Assembly (NCBI GenBank): GCA_030435675.1
Contig: CM059624.1
Location: 5,418,769-5,482,768, forward strand
Reading direction: 5' to 3'
DNA from: Steinernema hermaphroditum
Taxonomy: Eukaryota; Nematoda; Chromadorea; Rhabditida; Steinernematidae
DNA: 64,000 nt
The position numbers and the translations under genes are program-made. The notes below the pieces were generated by a model. That model searched no databases and had not been told where the DNA came from. It saw only the letters and a list, made by a program, of their open reading frames with translations. Positions 1 to 12,500 of the stretch are shown here, one piece after another. Numbering within the stretch: position 1 is the first letter of the stretch; each line of letters opens with the position of its first letter.

Positions 1-63
1 TTTGCAGGAAACTAAGATAGTCCACAGTAATCCCAACGGGAATAGGCGCGTTCGATCAGGCTC

Positions 64-640
64 GTGCAGTTCTACAAGATCCAATCAGAAAAATGCTATG
101 GTACTTTGGAGCAGGAGGGTCAGATGCAGAGCTCTTTGTATGAACAAGGCCCTATCTGTCTCGAATTGAAAGTTTTGCAGGAAACTAAGATAGTCCACAG
201 GAAATCCAACGAGAGTAGGCGCGTTCGATCAGGCTCGTGCAGTTCTACAAGATCCAATCAGAAAAATGCTATGGTACTTTGGAGCAGGAGGGTCAGATGC
301 AGAGCTCTTTGTATGAACAAGGCCCTATCTGTCTCGAATTGAAAGTTTTGCAGGAAACTAAGATAGTCCACAGGAAATCCAACGAGAGTAGGCGCGTTCG
401 ATCAGGCTCGTGCAGTTCTACAAGATCCAGTCATAAAAATGCTATGGTACTTTGGAGCAGGAGGGTCAGATGCAGAGCTCTTGGTGTGAGCAAGGGCCCT
501 GCTGTCTCGAGTTGAAAGTTTTGCAGGAAACTAAGATAGTCCACAGTAATCCCAACGGGAATAGGCGCGTTCGATCAGGCTCGTGCAGTTCTACAAGATC
601 CAGTCATAAAAATGCTATGGTACTTTGGAGCAGGAGGGTC
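64..640 (+). repeat. CCAATCAG-type monomer block, copy 1
   Basis: Consecutive monomers carry the rare CCAATCAG allele at 81-88 and 253-260, followed by a CCAGTCAT monomer and the CTCGAGTTG variant. The same run reappears about 4156 bp downstream (allele at 4410-4417), and a related copy lies near 1639-1646. This marks a segmental duplication inside the array. Confidence 0.75.
177..349 (+). repeat. Representative 173-bp monomer
   Basis: Reference unit starting at GCAGGAAACT, with the next unit starting at 350. Unit positions 1-24 are nearly constant. Positions 25-39 are variable (GAAATCCAACGAGAG here; elsewhere TAAATCC or TAATCCCAACGGGAA forms). Positions 40-77 are mostly constant and contain GGCGCGTTCGATCAGG. 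Positions 78-85 are variable (CCAATCAG here; elsewhere CCAATCAT, CCAGTCAT, AGAATCAT, CCATTAAT). Positions 92-118 hold the indel-prone TGCTATGGTACTTTGG segment and the G-run. Positions 126-169 are a two-form block: one form has GAGCTC and the palindrome AGGGCCCT, the other has AACTCTTTGTATGAAC. Recombinants between the two forms also occur. Confidence 0.95.
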
Positions 641-2182
641 AGATGCAGAGCTCTTGGTGTGAGCAAGGGCCCTGCTGTCTCGAATTGAAAGTTTTGCAGG
701 AAACTAAGATAGTCCACAGTAATCCCAACGGGAATAGGCGCGTTCGATCAGGCTCGTGCAGTTCTACAAGATCCAATCATAAAAATGCTATGGTACTTTG
801 GAGCAGGAGGGTCAGATGCAGAACTCTTTGTATGAACAAGGCCCTATCTGTCTCGAATCGAAAGTTTTGCAGGAAACTAAGATAGTCCACAGTAAATCCA
901 ACGAGAGTAGGCGCGTTCGATCAGGCTCGTGCAGTTCTACAAGATCCAATCATAAAAATGCTATGGTACTTTGGAGCAGGAGGGTCAGATGCAGAGCTCT
1001 TTGTATGAACAAGGCCCTATCTGTCTCGAATTGAAAGTTTTGCAGGAAACTAAGATAGTCCACAGTAAATCCAACGAGAGTAGGCGCGTTCGATCAGGCT
1101 CGTGCAGTTCTACAAGATCCAGTCATAAAAATGCTATGGTACTTTGGAGCAGGAGGGTCAGATGCAGAGCTCTTGGTGTGAGCAAGGGCCCTGCTGTCTC
1201 GAATTGAAAGTTTTGCAGGAAACTAAGATAGTCCACAGTAATCCCAACGGGAATAGGCGCGTTCGATCAGGCTCGTGCAGTTCTACAAGATCCAATCATA
1301 AAAATGCTATGGTACTTTGGAGCAGGAGGGGTCAGATGCATAACTCTTTGTATGAGCAAGGGCCCTGCTGTCTCGAATTGAAAGTTTTGCAGGAAACTAA
1401 GATAGTCCACAGTAAATCCAACGAGAGTAGGCGCGTTCGATCAGGCTCGTGCAGTTCTACAAGATCCAATCATAAAAATGCTATGGTACTTTGGAGCAGG
1501 AGGGTCAGATGCAGAGCTCTTTGTATGAACAAGGCCCTATCTGTCTCGAATTGAAAGTTTTGCAGGAAACTAAGATAGTCCACAGGAAATCCAACGAGAG
1601 TAGGCGCGTTCGATCAGGCTCGTGCAGTTCTACAAGATCCAATCAGAAAAATGCTATGGTACTTTGGAGCAGGAGGGTCAGATGCAGAGCTCTTTGTATG
1701 AACAAGGCCCTATCTGTCTCGAATTGAAAGTTTTGCAGGAAACTAAGATAGTCCACAGGAAATCCAACGAGAGTAGGCGCGTTCGATCAGGCTCGTGCAG
1801 TTCTACAAGATCCAGTCATAAAAATGCTATGGTACTTTGGAGCAGGAGGGTCAGATGCAGAGCTCTTGGTGTGAGCAAGGGCCCTGCTGTCTCGAATTGA
1901 AAGTTTTGCAGGAAACTAAGATAGTCCACAGGAAATCCAACGAGAGTAGGCGCGTTCGATCAGGCTCGTGCAGTTCTACAAGATCCAGTCATAAAAATGC
2001 TATGGTACTTTGGAGCAGGAGGGTCAGATGCAGAACTCTTTGTATGAACAAGGCCCTATCTGTCTCGAATAGAAAGTTTCGCAGGAAACTAAGATAGTCC
2101 ACAGTAAATCCAACGAGAGTAGGCGCGTTCGATCAGGCTCGTGCAGTTCTACAAGATCCAATCATAAAAATGCTATAGTACT

Positions 2183-4270
2183 TTGGAGCAGGAGGGTCAG
2201 ATGCAGAGCTCTTGGTGTGAGCAAGGGCCCTGCTGTCTCGAATTGAAAGTTTTGCAGGAAACTAAGATAGTCCACAGTAATCCCAACGGGAATAGGCGCG
2301 TTCGATCAGGCTCGTGCAGTTCTACAAGATCCAATCATAAAAATGCTATGGTACTTTGGAGCAGGAGGGTCAGATGCAGAACTCTTTGTATGAACAAGGC
2401 CCTATCTGTCTCGAATTGAAAGTTTTGCAGGAAACTAAGATAGTCCACAGGAAATCCAACGAGAGTAGGCGCGTTCGATCAGGCTCGTGCAGTTCTACAA
2501 GATAGAATCATAAAAATGCTATGGTACTTTGGAGCAGGAGGGTCAGATGCAGAGCTCTTGGTGTGAGCAAGGGCCCTGCTGTCTCGAATTGAAAGTTTTG
2601 CAGGAAACTAAGATAGTCCACAGTAATCCCAACGGCAATAGGCGCGTTCGATCAGGCTCGTGCAGTTCTACAAGATCCAATCATAAAAATGCTATAGTAC
2701 TTTGGAGCAGGAGGGTCAGATGCAGAGCTCTTGGTGTGAGCAAGGGCCCTGCTGTCTCGAATTGAAAGTTTTGCAGGAAACTAAGATAGTCCACAGTAAA
2801 TCCAACGAGAGTAGGCGCGTTCGATCAGGCTCGTGCAGTTCTACAAGATCCAATCATAAAAATGCTATGGTACTTTGGAGCAGGAGGGGTCAGATGCAGA
2901 ACTCTTTGTATGAGCAAGGGCCCTGCTGTCTCGAATTGAAAGTTTTGCAGGAAACTAAGATAGTCCACAGTAAATACAACGAGAGTAGGCGCGTTCGATC
3001 AGGCTCGTGCAGTTCTACAAGATAGAATCATAAAAATGCTATGGTACTTTGGAGCAGGAGGGTCAGATGCAGAGCTCTTGGTGTGAGCAAGGGCCCTGCT
3101 GTCTCGAATTGAAAGTTTTGCAGGAAACTAAGATAGTCCACAGGAAATCCAACGAGAGTAGGCGCGTTCGATCAGGCTCGTGCAGTTCTACAAGATAGAA
3201 TCATAAAAATGCTATGGTACTTTGGAGCAGGAGGGTCAGATGCAGAACTCTTTGTATGAACAAGGCCCTATCTGTCTCGAATCGAAAGTTTTGCAGGAAA
3301 CTAAGATAGTCCACAGTAAATCCAACGAGAGTAGGCGCGTTCGATCAGGCTCGTGCAGTTCTACAAGATCCAGTCATAAAAATGCTATGGTACTTTGGAG
3401 CAGGAGGGTCAGATGCAGAACTCTTTGTATGAACAAGGCCCTATCTGTCTCGAATCGAAAGTTTTGCAGGAAACTAAGATAGTCGACAGTAAATCCAACG
3501 AGAGTAGGCGCGTTCGATCAGGCTCGTGCAGTTCTACAAGATCCAATCATAAAAATGCTATGGTACTTTGGAGCAGGAGGGTCAGATGCAGAGCTCTTGG
3601 TGTGAGCAAGGGCCCTGCTGTCTCGAATTGAAAGTTTTGCAGGAAACTAAGATAGTCCACAGTAATCCCAACGGGAATAGGCGCGTTCGATCAGGCTCGT
3701 GCAGTTCTACAAGATCCAATCATAAAAATGCTATAGTACTTTGGAGCAGGAGGGTCAGATGCAGAGCTCTTGGTGTGAGCAAGGGCCCTGCTGTCTCGAA
3801 TTGAAAGTTTTGCAGGAAACTAAGATAGTCCACAGTAAATCCAACGAGAGTAGGCGCGTTCGATCAGGCTCGTGCAGTTCTACAAGATCCAGTCATAAAA
3901 ATGCTATGGTACTTTGGAGCAGGAGGGTCAGATGCAGAGCTCTTGGTGTGAGCAAGGGCCCTGCTGTCTCGAATTGAAAGTTTTGCAGGAAACTAAGATA
4001 GTCCACAGTAATCCCAACGGGAATAGGCGCGTTCGATCAGGCTCGTGCAGTTCTACAAGATCCAATCATAAAAATGCTATGGTACTTTGGAGCAGGAGGG
4101 GTCAGATGCAGAACTCTTTGTATGAGCAAGGGCCCTGCTGTCTCGAATTGAAAGTTTTGCAGGAAACTAAGATAGTCCACAGTAAATCCAACGAGAGTAG
4201 GCGCGTTCGATCAGGCTCGTGCAGTTCTACAAGATCCAATCATAAAAATGCTATGGTACTTTGGAGCAGG
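2183..4270 (+). repeat. 12-monomer segment duplicated at 4674 bp, copy 1
   Basis: The order of monomer types across about 2.1 kb matches 6857-8945 at an offset of 4674-4675 bp (27 monomers plus three or four inserted G). Shared rare markers include GTCGACAG (3483 and 8158), AGATAGAATC and CTATAGTACT. Private differences are few: AACGGCAAT near 2634, TAAATACAAC near 2972, and one extra G in the partner near 7940. Confidence 0.85.
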
Positions 4271-4299
4271 AGGGTCAGATGCAGATCTCTTTGTATGAT

Positions 4300-4790
4300 C
4301 AAGGGCCCTATCTGTCTCGAATTGAAAGTTTTGCAGGAAACTAAGATAGTCCACAGGAAATCCAACGAGAGTAGGCGCGTTCGATCAGGCTCGTGCAGTT
4401 CTACAAGATCCAATCAGAAAAATGCTATGGTACTTTGGAGCAGGAGGGTCAGATGCAGAGCTCTTTGTATGAACAAGGCCCTATCTGTCTCGAATTGAAA
4501 GTTTTGCAGGAAACTAAGATAGTCCACAGGAAATCCAACGAGAGTAGGCGCGTTCGATCAGGCTCGTGCAGTTCTACAAGATCCAGTCATAAAAATGCTA
4601 TGGTACTTTGGAGCAGGAGGGTCAGATGCAGAGCTCTTGGTGTGAGCAAGGGCCCTGCTGTCTCGAGTTGAAAGTTTTGCAGGAAACTAAGATAGTCCAC
4701 AGTAATCCCAACGGGAATAGGCGCGTTCGATCAGGCTCGTGCAGTTCTACAAGATCCAGTCATAAAAATGCTATGGTACTTTGGAGCAGG
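4300..4790 (+). repeat. CCAATCAG-type monomer block, copy 2
   Basis: Partner of the block at 64-640, at an offset of 4156 bp (24 monomers plus 4 bp). It shares the GAAATCC and CCAATCAG alleles and the following GTCTCGAGTTG change. Confidence 0.7.
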
Positions 4791-5827
4791 AGGGTCAGAT
4801 GCAGAGCTCTTGGTGTGAGCAAGGGCCCTGCTGTCTCGAGTTGAAAGTTTTGCAGGAAACTAAGATAGTCCACAGTAATCCCAACGGGAATAGGCGCGTT
4901 CGATCAGGCTCGTGCAGTTCTACAAGATCCAGTCATAAAAATGCTATGGTACTTTGGAGCAGGAGGGTCAGATGCAGAACTCTTTGTATGAACAAGGCCC
5001 TATCTGTCTCGAATTGAAAGTTTTGCAGGAAACTAAGATAGTCCACAGGAAATCCAACGAGAGTAGGCGCGTTCGATCAGGCTCGTGCAGTTCTACAAGA
5101 TAGAATCATAAAAATGCTATGGTACTTTGGAGCAGGAGGGTCAGATGCAGAACTCTTTGTATGAACAAGGCCCTATCTGTCTCGAATCGAAAGTTTTGCA
5201 GGAAACTAAGATAGTCCACAGTAAATCCAACGAGAGTAGGCGCGTTCGATCAGGCTCGTGCAGTTCTACAAGATCCGGTCATAAAAATGCTATGGTACTT
5301 TGGAGCAGGAGGGTCAGATGCAGAGCTCTTGGTGTGAGCAAGGGCCCTGCTGTCTCGAATTGAAAGTTTTGCAGGAAACTAAGATAGTCCACAGTAAATC
5401 CAACGAGAGTAGGCGCGTTCGATCAGGCTCGTGCAGTTCTACAAGATCCAGTCATAAAAATGCTATGGTACTTTGGAGCAGGAGGGTCAGATGCAGAGCT
5501 CTTGGTGTGAGCAAGGGCCCTGCTGTCTCGAATTGAAAGTTTTGCAGGAAACTAAGATAGTCCACAGGAAATCCAACGAGAGTAGGCGCGTTCGATCAGG
5601 CTCGTGCAGTTCTACAAGATAGAATCATAAAAATGCTATGGTACTTTGGAGCAGGAGGGTCAGATGCAGAACTCTTTGTATGAACAAGGCCCTATCTGTC
5701 TCGAATTGAAAGTTTTGCAGGAAACTAAGATAGTCCACAGTAAATCCAACGAGAGTAGGCGCGTTCGATCAGGCTCGTGCAGTTCTACAAGATCCAATCA
5801 TAAAAATGCTATGGTACTTTGGAGCAG
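4790..5827 (+). repeat. 6-monomer HOR, 1038 bp, copy 1
   Basis: Six consecutive monomers are repeated directly next door at exactly 1038 bp (6 x 173). The diagnostic CCGGTCAT allele, which I saw only in this HOR, is near 5275 and recurs near 6313. Confidence 0.85.
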
Positions 5828-6910
5828 GAGGGTCAGATGCAGAGCTCTTGGTGTGAGCAAGGGCCCTGCTGTCTCGAGTTGAAAGTTTTGCAGGAAACTA
5901 AGATAGTCCACAGTAATCCCAACGGGAATAGGCGCGTTCGATCAGGCTCGTGCAGTTCTACAAGATCCAGTCATAAAAATGCTATGGTACTTTGGAGCAG
6001 GAGGGTCAGATGCAGAACTCTTTGTATGAACAAGGCCCTATCTGTCTCGAATTGAAAGTTTTGCAGGAAACTAAGATAGTCCACAGGAAATCCAACGAGA
6101 GTAGGCGCGTTCGATCAGGCTCGTGCAGTTCTACAAGATAGAATCATAAAAATGCTATGGTACTTTGGAGCAGGAGGGTCAGATGCAGAACTCTTTGTAT
6201 GAACAAGGCCCTATCTGTCTCGAATCGAAAGTTTTGCAGGAAACTAAGATAGTCCACAGTAAATCCAACGAGAGTAGGCGCGTTCGATCAGGCTCGTGCA
6301 GTTCTACAAGATCCGGTCATAAAAATGCTATGGTACTTTGGAGCAGGAGGGTCAGATGCAGAGCTCTTGGTGTGAGCAAGGGCCCTGCTGTCTCGAATTG
6401 AAAGTTTTGCAGGAAACTAAGATAGTCCACAGTAAATCCAACGAGAGTAGGCGCGTTCGATCAGGCTCGTGCAGTTCTACAAGATCCAGTCATAAAAATG
6501 CTATGGTACTTTGGAGCAGGAGGGTCAGATGCAGAGCTCTTGGTGTGAGCAAGGGCCCTGCTGTCTCGAATTGAAAGTTTTGCAGGAAACTAAGATAGTC
6601 CACAGGAAATCCAACGAGAGTAGGCGCGTTCGATCAGGCTCGTGCAGTTCTACAAGATAGAATCATAAAAATGCTATGGTACTTTGGAGCAGGAGGGTCA
6701 GATGCAGAACTCTTTGTATGAACAAGGCCCTATCTGTCTCGAATTGAAAGTTTTGCAGGAAACTAAGATAGTCCACAGTAAATCCAACGAGAGTAGGCGC
6801 GTTCGATCAGGCTCGTGCAGTTCTACAAGATCCAATCATAAAAATGCTATGGTACTTTGGAGCAGGAGGGTCAGATGCAGAGCTCTTGGTGTGAGCAAGG
6901 GCCCTGCTGT
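5828..6910 (+). repeat. 6-monomer HOR, 1038 bp, copy 2
   Basis: Tandem partner of 4790-5827. It includes CCGGTCAT and AGATAGAATC in the same order. The similarity breaks near 6910 (CTCGAATTG where copy 1 has CTCGAGTTG). Confidence 0.85.
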
Positions 6911-8945
6911 CTCGAATTGAAAGTTTTGCAGGAAACTAAGATAGTCCACAGTAATCCCAACGGGAATAGGCGCGTTCGATCAGGCTCGTGCAGTTCTACA
7001 AGATCCAATCATAAAAATGCTATGGTACTTTGGAGCAGGAGGGTCAGATGCAGAACTCTTTGTATGAACAAGGCCCTATCTGTCTCGAATTGAAAGTTTT
7101 GCAGGAAACTAAGATAGTCCACAGGAAATCCAACGAGAGTAGGCGCGTTCGATCAGGCTCGTGCAGTTCTACAAGATAGAATCATAAAAATGCTATGGTA
7201 CTTTGGAGCAGGAGGGTCAGATGCAGAGCTCTTGGTGTGAGCAAGGGCCCTGCTGTCTCGAATTGAAAGTTTTGCAGGAAACTAAGATAGTCCACAGTAA
7301 TCCCAACGGGAATAGGCGCGTTCGATCAGGCTCGTGCAGTTCTACAAGATCCAATCATAAAAATGCTATAGTACTTTGGAGCAGGAGGGTCAGATGCAGA
7401 GCTCTTGGTGTGAGCAAGGGCCCTGCTGTCTCGAATTGAAAGTTTTGCAGGAAACTAAGATAGTCCACAGTAAATCCAACGAGAGTAGGCGCGTTCGATC
7501 AGGCTCGTGCAGTTCTACAAGATCCAATCATAAAAATGCTATGGTACTTTGGAGCAGGAGGGGTCAGATGCAGAACTCTTTGTATGAGCAAGGGCCCTGC
7601 TGTCTCGAATTGAAAGTTTTGCAGGAAACTAAGATAGTCCACAGTAAATCCAACGAGAGTAGGCGCGTTCGATCAGGCTCGTGCAGTTCTACAAGATAGA
7701 ATCATAAAAATGCTATGGTACTTTGGAGCAGGAGGGTCAGATGCAGAGCTCTTGGTGTGAGCAAGGGCCCTGCTGTCTCGAATTGAAAGTTTTGCAGGAA
7801 ACTAAGATAGTCCACAGGAAATCCAACGAGAGTAGGCGCGTTCGATCAGGCTCGTGCAGTTCTACAAGATAGAATCATAAAAATGCTATGGTACTTTGGA
7901 GCAGGAGGGTCAGATGCAGAACTCTTTGTATGAACAAGGGCCCTATCTGTCTCGAATCGAAAGTTTTGCAGGAAACTAAGATAGTCCACAGTAAATCCAA
8001 CGAGAGTAGGCGCGTTCGATCAGGCTCGTGCAGTTCTACAAGATCCAGTCATAAAAATGCTATGGTACTTTGGAGCAGGAGGGTCAGATGCAGAACTCTT
8101 TGTATGAACAAGGCCCTATCTGTCTCGAATCGAAAGTTTTGCAGGAAACTAAGATAGTCGACAGTAAATCCAACGAGAGTAGGCGCGTTCGATCAGGCTC
8201 GTGCAGTTCTACAAGATCCAATCATAAAAATGCTATGGTACTTTGGAGCAGGAGGGTCAGATGCAGAGCTCTTGGTGTGAGCAAGGGCCCTGCTGTCTCG
8301 AATTGAAAGTTTTGCAGGAAACTAAGATAGTCCACAGTAATCCCAACGGGAATAGGCGCGTTCGATCAGGCTCGTGCAGTTCTACAAGATCCAATCATAA
8401 AAATGCTATGGTACTTTGGAGCAGGAGGGTCAGATGCAGAGCTCTTGGTGTGAGCAAGGGCCCTGCTGTCTCGAATTGAAAGTTTTGCAGGAAACTAAGA
8501 TAGTCCACAGTAAATCCAACGAGAGTAGGCGCGTTCGATCAGGCTCGTGCAGTTCTACAAGATCCAGTCATAAAAATGCTATGGTACTTTGGAGCAGGAG
8601 GGTCAGATGCAGAGCTCTTGGTGTGAGCAAGGGCCCTGCTGTCTCGAATTGAAAGTTTTGCAGGAAACTAAGATAGTCCACAGTAATCCCAACGGGAATA
8701 GGCGCGTTCGATCAGGCTCGTGCAGTTCTACAAGATCCAATCATAAAAATGCTATGGTACTTTGGAGCAGGAGGGGTCAGATGCAGAACTCTTTGTATGA
8801 GCAAGGGCCCTGCTGTCTCGAATTGAAAGTTTTGCAGGAAACTAAGATAGTCCACAGTAAATCCAACGAGAGTAGGCGCGTTCGATCAGGCTCGTGCAGT
8901 TCTACAAGATCCAATCATAAAAATGCTATGGTACTTTGGAGCAGG
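6857..8945 (+). repeat. 12-monomer segment duplicated at 4674 bp, copy 2
   Basis: Downstream partner of 2183-4270. The match ends near 8945, where the copies switch to different monomer types (GATCTCTTTGTATGATC in copy 1, GAGCTCTTTGTATGAAC here). Confidence 0.85.
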
Positions 8946-10120
8946 AGGGTCAGATGCAGAGCTCTTTGTATGAACAAGGCCCTATCTGTCTCGAATCGAA
9001 AGTTTTGCAGGAAACTAAGATAGTCCACAGTAAATCCAACGAGAGTAGGCGCGTTCGATCAGGCTCGTGCAGTTCTACAAGATCCAGTCATAAAAATGCT
9101 ATGGTACTTTGGAGCAGGAGGGTCAGATGCAGAACTCTTTGTATGAACAAGGGCCCTATCTGTCTCGAATTGAAAGTTTTGCAGGAAACTAAGATAGTCC
9201 ACAGGAAATCCAACGAGAGTAGGCGCGTTCGATCAGGCTCGTGCAGTTCTACAAGATAGAATCATAAAAATGCTATGGTACTTTGGAGCAGGAGGGTCAG
9301 ATGCAGAACTCTTTGTATGAACAAGGCCCTATCTGTCTCGAATCGAAAGTTTTGCAGGAAACTAAGATAGTCCACAGTAAATCCAACGAGAGTAGGCGCG
9401 TTCGATCAGGCTCGTGCAGTTCTACAAGATCCATTAATAAAAATGCTATGGTACTTTGGAGCAGGAGGGTCAGATGCAGAGCTCTTGGTGTGAGCAAGGG
9501 CCCTGCTGTCTCGAGTTGAAAGTTTTGCAGGAAACTAAGATAGTCCATAGTAATCCCAACGGGAATAGGCGCGTTCGATCAGGCTCGTGCAGTTCTACAA
9601 GATCCATTAATAAAAATGCTATGGTACTTTGGAGCAGGAGGGTCAGATGCAGAGCTCTTGGTGTGAGCAAGGGCCCTGCTGTCTCGAATTGAAAGTTTTG
9701 CAGGAAACTAAGATAGTCCACAGTAAATCCAACGAGAGTAGGCGCGTTCGATCAGGCTCGTGCAGTTCTACAAGATCCAGTCATAAAAATGCTATGGTAC
9801 TTTGGAGCAGGAGGGTCAGATGCAGAACTCTTTGTATGAACAAGGCCCTATCTGTCTCGAATCGAAAGTTTTGCAGGAAACTAAGATAGTCCACAGTAAA
9901 TCCAACGAGAGTAGGCGCGTTCGATCAGGCTCGTGCAGTTCTACAAGATCCAGTCATAAAAATGCTATGGTACTTTGGAGCAGGAGGGTCAGATGCAGAA
10001 CTCTTTGTATGAACAAGGCCCTATCTGTCTCGAATAGAAAGTTTCGCAGGAAACTAAGATAGTCCACAGTAAATCCAACGAGAGTAGGCGCGTTCGATCA
10101 GGCTCGTGCAGTTCTACAAG
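8930..10120 (+). repeat. 9-monomer-period segment, about 1559 bp, copy 1
   Basis: This segment matches 10489-11680 at an offset of 1559-1560 bp (9 x 173 plus 2). Shared markers are two CCATTAAT alleles (about 9432 and 9604), AGTCCATAGT at 9542-9551, and the AATAGAAAGTTTCGCAGG variant near 10035. Copies differ by one G near 9150, TTTGTATG against TTTATATG, and CTCGAGTTG against CTGGAGTTG. Confidence 0.82.
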
Positions 10121-10488
10121 ATCCAGTCATAAAAATGCTATGGTACTTTGGAGCAGGAGGGTCAGATGCAGAGCTCTTTCTATGAACAAGGGCCCTATCT
10201 GTCTCGAATTGAAAGTTTTGCAGGAAACTAAGATAGTCCACAGTAAATCCAACGAGAGTAGGCGCGTTCGATCAGGCTCGTGCAGTTCTACAAGATCCAA
10301 TCATAAAAATGCTATGGTACTTTGGAGCAGGAGGGTCAGATGCAGAGCTCTTTGTATGAACAAGGCCCTATCTGTCTCGAATTGAAAGTTTTGCAGGAAA
10401 CTAAGATAGTCCACAGTAAATCCAACGAGAGTAGGCGCGTTCGATCAGGCTCGTGCAGTTCTACAAGATCCAATCATAAAAATGCTAT

Positions 10489-11680
10489 GGTACTTTGGAG
10501 CAGGAGGGTCAGATGCAGAGCTCTTTGTATGATCAAGGGCCCTATCTGTCTCGAATCGAAAGTTTTGCAGGAAACTAAGATAGTCCACAGTAAATCCAAC
10601 GAGAGTAGGCGCGTTCGATCAGGCTCGTGCAGTTCTACAAGATCCAGTCATAAAAATGCTATGGTACTTTGGAGCAGGAGGGTCAGATGCAGAACTCTTT
10701 GTATGAACAAGGCCCTATCTGTCTCGAATTGAAAGTTTTGCAGGAAACTAAGATAGTCCACAGGAAATCCAACGAGAGTAGGCGCGTTCGATCAGGCTCG
10801 TGCAGTTCTACAAGATAGAATCATAAAAATGCTATGGTACTTTGGAGCAGGAGGGTCAGATGCAGAACTCTTTATATGAACAAGGCCCTATCTGTCTCGA
10901 ATCGAAAGTTTTGCAGGAAACTAAGATAGTCCACAGTAAATCCAACGAGAGTAGGCGCGTTCGATCAGGCTCGTGCAGTTCTACAAGATCCATTAATAAA
11001 AATGCTATGGTACTTTGGAGCAGGAGGGTCAGATGCAGAGCTCTTGGTGTGAGCAAGGGCCCTGCTGTCTGGAGTTGAAAGTTTTGCAGGAAACTAAGAT
11101 AGTCCATAGTAATCCCAACGGGAATAGGCGCGTTCGATCAGGCTCGTGCAGTTCTACAAGATCCATTAATAAAAATGCTATGGTACTTTGGAGCAGGAGG
11201 GTCAGATGCAGAGCTCTTGGTGTGAGCAAGGGCCCTGCTGTCTCGAATTGAAAGTTTTGCAGGAAACTAAGATAGTCCACAGTAAATCCAACGAGAGTAG
11301 GCGCGTTCGATCAGGCTCGTGCAGTTCTACAAGATCCAGTCATAAAAATGCTATGGTACTTTGGAGCAGGAGGGTCAGATGCAGAACTCTTTGTATGAAC
11401 AAGGCCCTATCTGTCTCGAATCGAAAGTTTTGCAGGAAACTAAGATAGTCCACAGTAAATCCAACGAGAGTAGGCGCGTTCGATCAGGCTCGTGCAGTTC
11501 TACAAGATCCAGTCATAAAAATGCTATGGTACTTTGGAGCAGGAGGGTCAGATGCAGAACTCTTTGTATGAACAAGGCCCTATCTGTCTCGAATAGAAAG
11601 TTTCGCAGGAAACTAAGATAGTCCACAGTAAATCCAACGAGAGTAGGCGCGTTCGATCAGGCTCGTGCAGTTCTACAAGA
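10489..11680 (+). repeat. 9-monomer-period segment, about 1559 bp, copy 2
   Basis: Partner of 8930-10120. It carries CCATTAAT near 10991 and 11163, AGTCCATAGT at 11101-11110 and TTTCGCAGG near 11603. It diverges after 11680, where a further CCATTAAT monomer follows. Confidence 0.82.
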
Positions 11681-11759
11681 TCCATTAATAAAAATGCTAT
11701 GGTACTTTGGAGCAGGAGGGTCAGATGCAGAGCTCTTGGTGTGAGCAAGGGTCCTGCTG

Positions 11760-12000
11760 TCTCGAATTGAAAGTTTTGCAGGAAACTAAGATAGTCCAAC
11801 ATATATCCAACGAGAGTAGGCGCGTTCGATCAGGCTCGTGCAGTTCTACAAGATAGAATCATAAAAATGATATGGTACTTTGGAGCAGGAGGGTCAGATG
11901 CAGAGCTGTTGGTGTGAGCAAGGGCCCTGCTGTCTCGAGTTGAAAGTTTTGCAGGAAACTAAGATAGTCCATAGTAATCCCAACGGGAATAGGCGCGTTC
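11760..12000 (+). repeat. Divergent monomers at the gap edge
   Basis: The last monomers before the gap carry variants rare in the rest of this arm: CCAACATATATCC at 11796-11808, ATGATATGG at 11867-11875 in the same unit, AGCTGTTGG near 11906, and AGTCCATAGT at 11966-11975. The first two occur together, with the same 71-bp spacing, in the minus-strand array only near 61.9-62.2 kb. The contig ends at GGCGCGTTC, immediately before the expected GATC. Confidence 0.9.
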
Positions 12001-12500
12001 NNNNNNNNNNNNNNNNNNNNNNNNNNNNNNNNNNNNNNNNNNNNNNNNNNNNNNNNNNNNNNNNNNNNNNNNNNNNNNNNNNNNNNNNNNNNNNNNNNNN
12101 NNNNNNNNNNNNNNNNNNNNNNNNNNNNNNNNNNNNNNNNNNNNNNNNNNNNNNNNNNNNNNNNNNNNNNNNNNNNNNNNNNNNNNNNNNNNNNNNNNNN
12201 NNNNNNNNNNNNNNNNNNNNNNNNNNNNNNNNNNNNNNNNNNNNNNNNNNNNNNNNNNNNNNNNNNNNNNNNNNNNNNNNNNNNNNNNNNNNNNNNNNNN
12301 NNNNNNNNNNNNNNNNNNNNNNNNNNNNNNNNNNNNNNNNNNNNNNNNNNNNNNNNNNNNNNNNNNNNNNNNNNNNNNNNNNNNNNNNNNNNNNNNNNNN
12401 NNNNNNNNNNNNNNNNNNNNNNNNNNNNNNNNNNNNNNNNNNNNNNNNNNNNNNNNNNNNNNNNNNNNNNNNNNNNNNNNNNNNNNNNNNNNNNNNNNNN
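12001..12500. other. Assembly gap, 500 N
   Basis: Exactly 500 undetermined bases. A round length is typical of a scaffolder placeholder and says nothing about true distance. The satellite changes orientation across it, and both contig ends stop within about 10 bp of the same monomer position (GGCGCGTTCGATCAGG). Confidence 0.99.

Larger units (their letters stand above)
1..12000 (+). repeat. 173-bp satellite array, forward orientation
   Basis: This is an uninterrupted head-to-tail array of about 69 monomers. Anchor motifs such as GCAGGAAACTAAGATAG and GGTCAGATGCAGA recur every 173 bp, or every 174 bp where the GGAGGG run gains one G (for example near 1325, 2885, 4098, 7558 and 8772). Monomers differ by point changes concentrated in a few blocks. 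Alleles I saw only in this arm include GAAATCC after CCACAG, CCAATCAG, CCGGTCAT and CCATTAAT. I saw no 12-bp-deleted monomers here, unlike the other arm. There is no flanking unique DNA and no inserted element. The role is unknown; a structural heterochromatin or centromere satellite is an inference from the organisation alone. Confidence 0.98.

Noticed and set aside
177..349. tRNA-derived origin: GTTCGATCA resembles a pol III B box, TAGTCCAC an A box, with TTTT downstream
   Set aside because: The final C of the B-box core is missing, the two boxes are only 32 bp apart, and no tRNA fold or SINE tail is seen. A match search against tRNA and SINE libraries would be needed.
177..349. Ancestral shorter sub-repeats inside the monomer (GCAGGAAACTAAGAT resembling GCAGGAGGGTCAGAT)
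   Set aside because: The similarity covers only about 15 bp and the spacing (107 and 66 bp) is irregular, so no internal period is supported.
9297..11802. Short antisense frames (about 83 codons) near CCATTAAT monomers
   Set aside because: They exist only because base changes in those monomers remove stop codons; they use no start of their own and sit inside the repeat.
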